This document shows, in pieces, positions 9,701-17,800 of a DNA stretch of 39,053 nt (the stretch's first letter is position 1; each line of letters begins with the position of its first letter). Under the pieces are notes generated by a model, which did no database searches, had not been told where the DNA came from, and was given only the letters and a program-made list of their open reading frames with translations. The position numbers and the translations under genes are program-made. Source of the stretch: an uncultured Opitutia bacterium (GTDB taxonomy: Bacteria; Verrucomicrobiota; Verrucomicrobiia; Opitutales; Opitutaceae); NCBI GenBank assembly GCA_903896015.1, contig CAITWF010000074.1, forward strand, positions 1 to 39,053, read 5' to 3'.

Positions 9701-10297
9701 GCCACTATTGGGCACCAGAAACGACTCAGTGCGACCGTTTGCTTGAGGCAAAGTAAGCGTCAGAATTTCGAGACGGGGTGTGCGGCGAAAGCCTTTGGGT
9801 AGAGGGGTTGGAACGACTACGTCTCCGCTCGGCGGATCATTTACGACAGGATCGGCGCCAGCCGGTAGCGGATAGGGCAACGCAGTCGGATCCTCCTTCA
9901 GTCCCAGCCCATCGTCCACGGGCTCCACTTCATCCTTGGACGGATCTTCCCACATGTAGTCGCCCCAGGTGATCTCGGCTTGGATTTCTTTCGTGCCGGG
10001 AGGAATGAGAACGCTGAGGCCAATTGAGCTCGGCAAAAGACTCGGAATCGCGGCCTTGTCCGGCGTGCTGTTGTCGTCCGTTCCACCGCTCTCGCCACCG
10101 AGGTCCAGTTCGTCCTTTGAATCCGCATCAGATCGGTGACTGACGGGCGCTGCTTCGGGCACGAGATAGCCGGTCAGATACCAGCGGTTGGGATTCTCCG
10201 GAAGCAATTCCCGCTCGAACGCGTGCCCGGGCCACGGGCCTACAAGGTCGAGATGGAGCGCATCGACAAGTCTCGCGCGGGCTTCAGGTGAGTTCAT
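6776..10297 (-). CDS. drmA: DrmA, superfamily II helicase of DISARM
   Basis: The 1173-residue protein starts MNSPEARARLVDALHLDLVG, and GHAFERELLPENPNRWYLTG is the usual DrmA opening. Motif I is FFPTGGGKTEAY near 478, motif II is IIQDELHLISG (DELH) near 722, motif III is STATV near 766, and motifs V-VI are VGLDITRLGL and YIQATSRVGRD at about 950-985. Between motifs I and II, CPWC and a second cysteine pair (CVNAKC, about 610-640) look like a zinc ribbon insert. DrmA is the helicase core of DISARM and pairs with DrmB. Its start lies 22 bases after the extra helicase. A sampled row (8581-8640) is 60 percent GC. Confidence 0.95.
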   Translation of the reverse strand: MNSPEARARLVDALHLDLVGPWPGHAFERELLPENPNRWYLTGYLVPEAAPVSHRSDADSKDELDLGGESGGTDDNSTPDKAAIPSLLPSSIGLSVLIPPGTKEIQAEITWGDYMWEDPSKDEVEPVDDGLGLKEDPTALPYPLPAGADPVVNDPPSGDVVVPTPLPKGFRRTPRLEILTLTLPQANGRTESFLVPNSGGLRVVVSARPISADSHSRIPAGTRAVCVFLVNGRQAAERAYQGNAFQARLQLKSSVPFVPRPDLRSGEDGSRAQDWDEQVADLQYRTVSDFVSGIGCAGETVGIQEGKPCTTVQTCWIPSAEVEFVGHLNTTALTGVDLSMESLANVADVADARAKMGKLVDHYRAWIDVQATHLASEVLEKSRRKSADELVRRARLAADRIAAGIELLVHDDVREAFCTANRTMARQARQREAQKANTTPDKVDVPTWRAFQLGFILLNLRGLHDPAHAERELVDLLFFPTGGGKTEAYLGLAAFSLVLRRLRNPGRRGAGVNVLMRYTLRLLTLDQLGRASALVCALELERRERLKSGDTKLGDWPFEIGLWVGSAATPNRMGGRGDKGPSADTTAYRRVRAFKSDSRRSASPIPLENCPWCGTKFATQSFRLLPSDEAPLDLRIICVNAKCEFTGDSPLPIVAVDEPIYRRLPGFLIATVDKFAALPWIGPSGKLFGNVERSDKDGFYSAAEPGRGLPLGGPLLPPELIIQDELHLISGPLGTIAGVYETAIGQLAERDLGNGRKLRPKIIASTATVKQAEAQIRALFGRPHSMVFPPPGPDRRDSFFSQTHTSDKTPARLYLGVGAQGRSLKVVLLRTSLALLSAGQTLFKQAGGKSPSNPVDPYLTLLGYFNSLRELGGSRRIVEDEVTSQLRRYAGRRRRDPVDALFSKREIGEPLELTSRVSTNQVSEAKRRLTQTFAEDDRVDIALATNMISVGLDITRLGLMVVLGQPKMSAEYIQATSRVGRDPSRPGLVVALLNVHKPRDRSHYERFGSYHESFYRTVEATSVTPFSPRALDRALAAAVVALARHQTIGFGASEGAASVLTNRAALTVVADAFADRAMAHRQMNSHDQAALRAKVRDRCIDLLDTWYKLADVEKNKGAQLQYGTELPNHPALLHGFLDEALATLADDYRKFRANRSMRDVEASVDLFPQTLNG

Positions 10298-10319
10298 GCC
10301 TTAGTCGTGAATAGTTGGC

Positions 10320-13300
10320 TTAGGCGCTGCCGTAAACCACAAGTGCACGCCCGGTAAATTCTCGAACATAATTGTCGGCGGCCCCTAAAATTGCCGAATG
10401 GTCTGCCGAGAGGGAACCTGCCGACAATCCCGGTTGAACAATCGCAATTTCAAATTTGCTGCGCCTATGCGAAAGGCGTTTTCGCAAAGCACGGAGTTCC
10501 TTAATCGTCCCTTTCTCGAAGCGGGTAGGCCGACCGTTCAGCCTGCTTTCACGTTTCTCGAGGTGTCGCAACAGTGACTCGGGTCTTTCGACCCATCTAG
10601 CACTGCGGACAGCCTGGCCGCACACCTCATAGAGATCTTTGGCACGAGAACCCGCATCATCCGACCCGGAAAACTTACAGTGGAAAAATTTAATCATGAC
10701 GTCGGTCCCACGCTCTTCGATTTCAACAATATCAGCAGACTCACCCGAGCCATCGTCATCGATCACGAAGCTATTATTCAACGTCAGTAGCACCCCTAGG
10801 AAGTGACCTTGGACAGACGACGCACGCTGCTCGCCATTTCGCCACTTAGACTCGACGGTGATTGGCGTAGCTCCCCATTCAACCTGTTTAATACTCTCCC
10901 TCGCATAAGTAAATTGGACAGCGTCAGGCCGCTTGAAATAGAGCCTCCCTCTAATCTCAGAGCCGTCCATCAAGAATAGGACAGGTGGGTTTTCCTGAAA
11001 GAAACTGGCCAGCGAAGCAGATGACGCTTCGTGGCGAATTTCGACGGATGGCCCTGCCACTTGAGAAATTCCGAGCTCACTACCAGTTACGCCCCACCGA
11101 ATCTCGAACTCAGCTGTCGCATCACCATCCCACGCCACGGTGAATTTCAAGAGGCGCGAATCTACCCTGGTCCACGACGAGATACCAAGTTGGATGAGGG
11201 GAATCTCCAGTCCCGCAGCCAGGACCCTGGCGTTTTCCTCAAATACTCCGAACCATTCGTCGGGAAGCAAAAGTGAAAGAACTTCATCAGACGGTAACTC
11301 GATGATCTCTTGAGGCACCAAGGTGTGCTGGAGAAATGCGTTGGTTCCGATTCTGTCGTCCCGGATCTTGTCCGCGACTGCACCGCACCAGGCCTGCCAA
11401 TCCGGGATCGAAGATGATGACATCGCCCAAACGCGTCCCTTTTGCGAGGCTCCAACGCTAACGCGCTGACCGTTCTCGTAGCCAACGGCGAAAAGGTTGC
11501 TCTTGGTGCTACCGAGTTGCTGTGTCGGAGAGATGGCTTCTCCGACGTCCAGTCCGGTATACATCCGGAATCTGAGACTACCCCGCCCGTAGAGCCCAAC
11601 GTTGTGGAAAACGAGGCGCTGAACGCCATGAAACGCGCGGAACATCCTTTCGCCGCTGACCAACTGCGCGTTATCGCCGCTGACCGCCTTGGCGATGTCT
11701 CCATGAAGGGTTCCTTTCTGGGAGCTGTGGATGAAAAGTAGCTGCCGAACCGCGTCGTAGTGCAGCACGAAAATGTCCCACACCTCATTCGTGGTTTCCT
11801 TGATAATTGCCCAGTCGATTGGCGGCTTGGTCTTCGTGACAAATACCAAGAGCCTCCGGTCTGTGCTCGGCCACGAATGCTCGACCATCGTGCCTTTCTT
11901 TAGGCCCTTCCGGAAGGCTCGGTAGTTAAACGTCGCTGCGTTGTAGATGACCGTGCTGGTCTTCGGCCTTAGAATATTCAGGTCAAATGACCCATCTCCG
12001 TGGTCCCGATCATGGCTCATGCCGCTTAAGAATGCGGCGAAATCCATCTCAGACTGAATCGCCTTCGAGCTTAGGGCTGGAATGAGTTCATTCCAATCGG
12101 CGTCTTCAGCATACAAATCTTCAATCGCTTCGTTCACCTTCACGTCCGCGATATTTGCTATCAGCGTTGCACTGCCGATGTTTTCCCCGGACCTAGTAAA
12201 TCGCCCTGTAAACTGAAGAGTAATAGCAAGGCTGCCGTGCACTTCGTGCATAGCGGCGATCTTTAGTGAGGGAAGATCGTAGCCTTCACCAAACATATCC
12301 ACGCAAACGACAACCTTGTGGCGACCCTCCTTGATCGCTTTGAGCTTCTCCCTGCGACCTGGGATACCTGTATGGATTACAATCGGGTTAAGGTCCGGAA
12401 AAAGCGGTGAGTAGATCGTTGAAAAAAGCGAATCGGCCCGCTCCTTCGTTTCTGCTCGAGCAAGAATAAGGTGATTGAGCCCGGCCGCCGTATCGAGTCG
12501 CCACTGCTCGACAGCTCTGTTTGCAATCTCGCGATCCGCAACTTGGGCGTCCGTCTCATTAACCTCCAAGAATTTTATCGGCCGGAAATAGCCCTGCTTC
12601 TGCGCAATTCTAAGTGGGAAATTATAGATGATTCGCCCTGGGATTCGTAATCCATCAAAGCGGAACGGCGTCGCGGTGAACTGGACTATCCGCTGTGACT
12701 TCAAATTGTCCTTAATCCTTAGCCACGTTCCTGCAGGTAGGTGATGTGCTTCGTCAAAGTAGACGACGTCGAACTCGGCTAATAATCGCCGCAAAAGCAG
12801 TGTCGGGAGGGCAGCCAACATGGCAACCGTCGAAACAACCACATTACACACTTGCATCACTGCGATAGCGTTTTCGTCTGCAGGGGCGTGTTCTAAAAGT
12901 CCAGCGATTGGTCGCCGGCACTGAACCGCTAAAATCGGTGAGTCCGGAAGCACGCCAAGCGTTCGCACCTTCTCGAAGGTTTGGATTCGTAAGGAATCAG
13001 ACGGAACCAACACCAATGCGCGTTGAGGCTGCTGCATGATGATACTTGCGAGCATAACCTCTGTTTTGCCTGTTCCGGTTGGCATGACCACCAAGGCCGC
13101 CCCACCTTCCACGGTCCAGTGTGCGGCCAGCGAATGGAGGGCTCCAATTTGGGGTGGCCTTAGGCCCTTCGTAATCGAGCGACCATTATTATCAGTCGTT
13201 TCCGCGACGAGAGTAAGGCCGGAACTCCAGCTTTCTCGAACCACGTTTCGATAGGCCAGGAGATCCGTAGGAGGAAGATTTGGGTGTTTTTGCCAACGAT

Positions 13301-13610
13301 GTCGGCGAGAAAAAAACAACATGTCGCCGTCTAATCCAAAATCGGAGGCCTCCAACTCAAAGACTGCTGCAGCAAAAAGATCTTCCTCAATTCCTGCGCC
13401 AGCAATCAGCAATTGCCCCGAATTCAGGGTGACTTGAATGCGCCTAACCTTTCCTTTGAATGTTCGTAGCGACGCGGCGACTCCTGCGACTATCAGCGAT
13501 GGAGTTGCGACGTGCTCAACTCGTAGATAACCGGCTTCCAGTCGCGACAATTCTACGGACGGAAGATGAATCCGTCTTACTTGAGCTAGTTCTGCTTCCG
13601 TGACTGGCAT
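10320..13610 (-). CDS. Extra superfamily II (DEAH-type) helicase inserted between drmMI and drmA
   Basis: This protein has 1096 residues. Motif I is VVMPTGTGKTEVM at about 177, motif II is VVYFDEAHHLPAG near 286, motif III is FTATPFRFDG near 310, and motif VI-like ITLQFTGRFTR lies near 470. This resembles the translocase subunits of type I/III restriction enzymes and DEAD/DEAH helicases. Residues 1-130 and about 500-1096 match nothing I recognise; the large C-terminal region has no nuclease motif I can see. It starts three bases after the drmMI stop and ends 22 bases before drmA, so it is embedded in the operon, yet class 1 DISARM as described goes directly from drmMI to drmA. Sampled row 10681-10740 is 25/60 GC, well below its neighbours, which suggests separate acquisition. 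Confidence 0.88.
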   Translation of the reverse strand: MPVTEAELAQVRRIHLPSVELSRLEAGYLRVEHVATPSLIVAGVAASLRTFKGKVRRIQVTLNSGQLLIAGAGIEEDLFAAAVFELEASDFGLDGDMLFFSRRHRWQKHPNLPPTDLLAYRNVVRESWSSGLTLVAETTDNNGRSITKGLRPPQIGALHSLAAHWTVEGGAALVVMPTGTGKTEVMLASIIMQQPQRALVLVPSDSLRIQTFEKVRTLGVLPDSPILAVQCRRPIAGLLEHAPADENAIAVMQVCNVVVSTVAMLAALPTLLLRRLLAEFDVVYFDEAHHLPAGTWLRIKDNLKSQRIVQFTATPFRFDGLRIPGRIIYNFPLRIAQKQGYFRPIKFLEVNETDAQVADREIANRAVEQWRLDTAAGLNHLILARAETKERADSLFSTIYSPLFPDLNPIVIHTGIPGRREKLKAIKEGRHKVVVCVDMFGEGYDLPSLKIAAMHEVHGSLAITLQFTGRFTRSGENIGSATLIANIADVKVNEAIEDLYAEDADWNELIPALSSKAIQSEMDFAAFLSGMSHDRDHGDGSFDLNILRPKTSTVIYNAATFNYRAFRKGLKKGTMVEHSWPSTDRRLLVFVTKTKPPIDWAIIKETTNEVWDIFVLHYDAVRQLLFIHSSQKGTLHGDIAKAVSGDNAQLVSGERMFRAFHGVQRLVFHNVGLYGRGSLRFRMYTGLDVGEAISPTQQLGSTKSNLFAVGYENGQRVSVGASQKGRVWAMSSSSIPDWQAWCGAVADKIRDDRIGTNAFLQHTLVPQEIIELPSDEVLSLLLPDEWFGVFEENARVLAAGLEIPLIQLGISSWTRVDSRLLKFTVAWDGDATAEFEIRWGVTGSELGISQVAGPSVEIRHEASSASLASFFQENPPVLFLMDGSEIRGRLYFKRPDAVQFTYARESIKQVEWGATPITVESKWRNGEQRASSVQGHFLGVLLTLNNSFVIDDDGSGESADIVEIEERGTDVMIKFFHCKFSGSDDAGSRAKDLYEVCGQAVRSARWVERPESLLRHLEKRESRLNGRPTRFEKGTIKELRALRKRLSHRRSKFEIAIVQPGLSAGSLSADHSAILGAADNYVREFTGRALVVYGSA

Positions 13611-13613
13611 TGC

Positions 13614-16600
13614 TCAATTTGCAGATTCAAAAAAATCGCCTTGCGCGGGCGGGAGGAGCTCGGGCTGTGCACCGATAACACCAGTGGATTCTGACTTTGG
13701 CTTGCGACCGCGTTTAGCTCCAGTGGAGGAATTCCTCAGGGAGGCTTTGGCGGAAACATTCGAGCCGGCGAGGCGTTCCTGCTCAGCGCGCTCGGCGTTG
13801 AGTTTGAGGAGACGGGCGAGGACTTCGTCGCGGACCTCGTCAGGCCAGCGGTAGCGCCAGGGTTTTTTCTTTTGGCGACCCGTGGATTCCTCGGCCTCGT
13901 CGTCCTCGTAATCGAGCAGGAACTCGCAGGTGCATTTTGGGAGCAGGTCGGACCAGTCGTAGGCGGTGAGGACAGCGGCGTCCATCGCGGCGTGCAGGGT
14001 GCGCAGGCGCTGGACGCCCGCGAGCGCGGCGGCGGGGGTGGCGTAATGCGTCAGCGGCGAGCGGTCGGCGGGGACGGCCTCGGCGGTGCGCCAATCGCTG
14101 GTGGCGGAGCGCTTGCGGTAGCGGGCCTCCAACCGCGCCAGGGCCTCGTCATCGGGCGAGTGAAAGTGGTTGTAGATTTCCGTGAGACCGAGCCAGAGGT
14201 CCTTCATGAGCGTCTCACGGAACTCGTAATACTCGGTCCCTGCCGCCGCCAGAACTGCGTTCCGCTCGAACTCGGTGGGAAACGGGAATGTGTCGAAGCA
14301 TTCGCTTGGAGTGTAACGCGGGTCGTTCTTCAAAGACGAGGAGAAGAACCGCGCCCAGAATTCGTGGACACGACTCTGCATAGTCGTGAAGGCCGCCCAG
14401 CGATCCGTTGTGAATCCAATCAGGGATTGAGAGAGTATAACGTCGCCAGTCACCTTAACGAAAGCGAAGGTCGCGCTAGTCTTGGCAGTCGCGAATAGGG
14501 AGCCGATTCGGAGAAACTCGGAATGCAATTCAGCCGACGGATAGTTAAACTGCCACCATTTCTCTTGCGCTTGGCCTTTGGCTGACTTGGCCGTCAAGTT
14601 ACCCCGGTAGCCAAATACTTTCTGCTGCAAGATTTCGAGAGCTGCGGGCCATTTGCTAACCGTTTCCGAGTCCCAATTTGAAAAGTAAATCGCGTAGCGT
14701 GGAACTGACCAACCGTCGTAAAACTCCTCAACGCCAATGATTCTTCGGATCACTTGCGAGTAGCGCGGCTCTTTGCGAAGCAACTCGTCTCTGGTTGAAA
14801 GTGGCGATGCGCCGGAATTGCCGTCCTCAAACAGGAACCCGTCGCCGCGCAGGACGCAGCCTTGATAGCTGGTGAAGCCCCTGCCACCGGCCAATTGCGC
14901 AGGACTTTCGTCGATGGGAAATTCCTTCAAATATGCGCTAATTCGGCCAACGGCTTTTCCGTCGAGCAGAGGGATTTTCGGACGAACGCCCTTTTGGAGA
15001 CAAACTGATGTAACAAAGACCTGCGCTTGTCCTGGCCAGGGAACTCGTGAAACAACGTCGAAAATGAACCCGTCACTTCGGCAGATGAACGTAAGGCCAG
15101 ACTGACGAGTGTCCCCTTGGGCAATCGTTTTTGTCGCGAGTAGACCGAGCACTCCACCAGTCCTTAGCCCAGCGAAAGCTCTCCTAAAAAAATAAGCGAC
15201 GAGGTCACATTTTCCGCCCGACTCGGGGTAGACCCAATGCAGGAACTCGGAATAGAAGGTGTGGTTTCCCGAAGACAAGGTGTAGTGCCCTGCGTATGGC
15301 GGATTTCCCACAATGCCATCGAAGCCGGGATTTTCGCGGTCGAACACCTCCGGAAATTCAATTTCCCAGTGGAACGGCGTCACCGGGGATTGTCCGCCAC
15401 GCAACGCGACTTGGATTTTCTTGAGCTCCAACCTTCCGGTGATCTCGGACGCCGTGGCGGCGTATCGCTGTAGCAAATCATCGCGCAGTTCGCGACGTGC
15501 CTTGTCCTTTCCCGCGCCGAAGAATGCGGCAATGGCGAGATCGCCGACAAAACGAATTTCATCCAAGGCCTCGTCGGCCAACTGTAGCTTTTGCGTCTTA
15601 AGCGAGGGCAACAAGAGGTCGCCGGCCTCAAGGATGTCGCGCCGGTAGGCGATGGCCGCGGCGATTCGCTTCTCCAATCGATCCTGTCCCAGGAGCCGCT
15701 GCACACCGGCGGTCGGTCCCCAGGTGAAGGCGGCGACCTGCTTCGTGGTAAGCCCCACCAGAGAATCGCCCGACCGAATCGAATGATCGAGAAACGTGAA
15801 CGGATGGTCCTTGGCGAGGGTGGCGAGCCAGAGGGAAAGCTTGGCGAGGTCCACGGCCATCGGATTGCGATCCACGCCGTAGAGGCAGCGTTGCGCGATG
15901 GTGCGCATGGCCAGGAGTTCCTCGGTTTCATCGGCCGGCAACGCGGGGCGTCCGCCATGCACGCGCCAGGAGCGCACCAGAACGTCGGCAAGCTGACGGC
16001 AGGTCTCGACAAGGAACGCCGCGGAGCCGACGGCGACGTCGCAGATTTTGAGTTCGAGAACTTGCACGGGCGTCGGTTGTTCGCCGAAACGCTTGAGAAT
16101 CGGTTCGAGAGTCTTGCGGACGATGGGCTCGGTGAACGAGCGCGGCGTGTAGTGCGAACCGCTGCGGCGGCGTTCGTCGCCAGGTTGCAGCACGAGTCCA
16201 CCCCTAGCCACGGGCGCAGGCGTGGCGTTGATGTCCATTCGCTTTCCGAGCGCGACGAGGAGGTCGTCCACGGTGGCGGCGGTCTTGAGGCGCTTGTCAG
16301 CTTCGCCGGTGAGTTCGGTGTCGGCGTTTTCCTTGAGCCACCCGGCGCGGTCCTTGGCAGGGATAGCGAGGAGTTGTTCTAGGCTGATGACGGGCGAAGC
16401 GGGCACGCCGCCGTTCTTGCGTTTGCCCTTGAGCGCGATGGCCGTGCCGGCTGCGGTTTCAACGCCGAAGCCCATGATGGTTTGGTAGACCGAACCGATT
16501 TCTTCCACGTCGAGTGTGCGGTAGCTGACGCGTTCACCCTGGAGGATGCAGAGTTTTTCCAAGATACGATGGAGCGTGCCATCGCTAACGAGCGGCAGCG

Positions 16601-17798
16601 CACCGATTGCCTCGCTGCGCGAGGCGCGGCCTTCGAGAAACGGGTAGCGGTCCGGGTCGAAGAGGTGGCCGGCACGGGCGGGCATCTTGATTTCGGAGTA
16701 TTCGCAGCCCCCGTGAATCATGCGGAAGAGCGCGAGCAACTGCGGCCACGCACCGAACCGATGGTCCATCGTGTCCGGATAATGCTCGGCATCGTTGCGC
16801 AGCCGCTCGAACAGACCGCGCACGGAGTAGTGCCTAACGTAAAGTCCGCTCAGGGGCAACAGCCCGCGGTCCTCTGCGAACAGCGTGAAGACGAGCCGAA
16901 GCAACACCGTGACCAGACCGCCATAAATACTGTGTGGGTCTTTCGTCGCGAGTTCCCGGAGGAGCGCGCCCTTGACCCGTCCATCTGCTGCCTCGAATCC
17001 GCGCAGCAGTTCATAGAGCGCGTGGAGAACTTGCTCGGCAAGCACCTCGGAGACGCTGGCCTGGTAATCGCGACTGCGCTGAAGCAAGCCCGGCAGCCGC
17101 GCATCGCTCGGTGCCGTGAACAGCGTCCACGAGTTGAGGAGGAGATGAAACGCACCGAGGATCAGGCGACCCGAAACCTCGGACATCGGACCAACCGAGA
17201 ACTTCAATGAGCCGGAATTTTCTTTCGGCGGAGCGTAGACCAGTCGGAATTCCGTGCCGTTGGTGAGCAGTCCGATGGTCACACCGCTCTCGCGCAGCAG
17301 GCGCTCGAACTTCTTGGCCGGGGATGCAGGCCAGCCGCGTTCGCCACCGGTGGCGGGCCGGTCGAGATCGACTTTGGACGAATGCGTCTGGACGAGTAAG
17401 AGCCACGGTGACGTCCCCTCCTTGGCATTGGGGTTGGTCACGGCGTAGCTGGGCCGGAGGGTCTCCTGAAATTCTGGCAACGCGACTGACAGGGCGTCGG
17501 GCAATGGTCGGGACGGATCCCATCCGACAATCTGGTCAGCCTGCCACTCGAGAAATTCGGTGAGGAATCGCGGTATGTCAGGCACGCCGGCGACGGTGTC
17601 AGCCGTGTCGCCGTCGGTAAGCGGCAGGTCTGTGACGTGTTCAGCGAAGCGCCGCTGAAGGTTTCCCAACTGCGCCCGGTCAATGACGACTTGAGCATCC
17701 ACCAAGGCCGGCGCCGAGACAACGAGCCCCTCCGGCTGGACATAACCCAGCCACGCGAGGTGGTCAGCGAGCACGGGATCTTTGGGAATGAAGACCAT
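13614..17798 (-). CDS. drmMI: DrmMI, class 1 DISARM adenine-specific DNA methyltransferase
   Basis: A 1394-residue protein if started at ATG 17798 (MVFIPKDPVLADHLAWLG), two bases after the drmD stop; a GTG at 17819 would add seven residues and overlap drmD. Motif I is CDVAVGSAAFL near 586 and the catalytic motif IV is VGNPPYAGHY near 830, the NPPY tetrad of N6-adenine methyltransferases. Size and position between the SNF2 helicase and the drm core fit DrmMI, which methylates host DNA to mark it as self. The part from about 14.3 to 15.3 kb, after NPPY, has markedly lower GC (row 14521-14580 is 29/60) than both sides (rows 14101-14160 and 15661-15720 are 45/60 and 40/60). This is where target recognition would be expected. 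PglX of BREX is a distant look-alike, but no other BREX gene is present. Confidence 0.92.
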   Translation of the reverse strand: MVFIPKDPVLADHLAWLGYVQPEGLVVSAPALVDAQVVIDRAQLGNLQRRFAEHVTDLPLTDGDTADTVAGVPDIPRFLTEFLEWQADQIVGWDPSRPLPDALSVALPEFQETLRPSYAVTNPNAKEGTSPWLLLVQTHSSKVDLDRPATGGERGWPASPAKKFERLLRESGVTIGLLTNGTEFRLVYAPPKENSGSLKFSVGPMSEVSGRLILGAFHLLLNSWTLFTAPSDARLPGLLQRSRDYQASVSEVLAEQVLHALYELLRGFEAADGRVKGALLRELATKDPHSIYGGLVTVLLRLVFTLFAEDRGLLPLSGLYVRHYSVRGLFERLRNDAEHYPDTMDHRFGAWPQLLALFRMIHGGCEYSEIKMPARAGHLFDPDRYPFLEGRASRSEAIGALPLVSDGTLHRILEKLCILQGERVSYRTLDVEEIGSVYQTIMGFGVETAAGTAIALKGKRKNGGVPASPVISLEQLLAIPAKDRAGWLKENADTELTGEADKRLKTAATVDDLLVALGKRMDINATPAPVARGGLVLQPGDERRRSGSHYTPRSFTEPIVRKTLEPILKRFGEQPTPVQVLELKICDVAVGSAAFLVETCRQLADVLVRSWRVHGGRPALPADETEELLAMRTIAQRCLYGVDRNPMAVDLAKLSLWLATLAKDHPFTFLDHSIRSGDSLVGLTTKQVAAFTWGPTAGVQRLLGQDRLEKRIAAAIAYRRDILEAGDLLLPSLKTQKLQLADEALDEIRFVGDLAIAAFFGAGKDKARRELRDDLLQRYAATASEITGRLELKKIQVALRGGQSPVTPFHWEIEFPEVFDRENPGFDGIVGNPPYAGHYTLSSGNHTFYSEFLHWVYPESGGKCDLVAYFFRRAFAGLRTGGVLGLLATKTIAQGDTRQSGLTFICRSDGFIFDVVSRVPWPGQAQVFVTSVCLQKGVRPKIPLLDGKAVGRISAYLKEFPIDESPAQLAGGRGFTSYQGCVLRGDGFLFEDGNSGASPLSTRDELLRKEPRYSQVIRRIIGVEEFYDGWSVPRYAIYFSNWDSETVSKWPAALEILQQKVFGYRGNLTAKSAKGQAQEKWWQFNYPSAELHSEFLRIGSLFATAKTSATFAFVKVTGDVILSQSLIGFTTDRWAAFTTMQSRVHEFWARFFSSSLKNDPRYTPSECFDTFPFPTEFERNAVLAAAGTEYYEFRETLMKDLWLGLTEIYNHFHSPDDEALARLEARYRKRSATSDWRTAEAVPADRSPLTHYATPAAALAGVQRLRTLHAAMDAAVLTAYDWSDLLPKCTCEFLLDYEDDEAEESTGRQKKKPWRYRWPDEVRDEVLARLLKLNAERAEQERLAGSNVSAKASLRNSSTGAKRGRKPKSESTGVIGAQPELLPPAQGDFFESAN

Positions 17799-17800
17799 GG

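Noticed and set aside
13614-17798. Methyltransferase as PglX of a BREX system
   Set aside because: No BrxC, PglZ, BrxL or other BREX component is present, and the neighbours are drmD, drmA, drmB and drmC.
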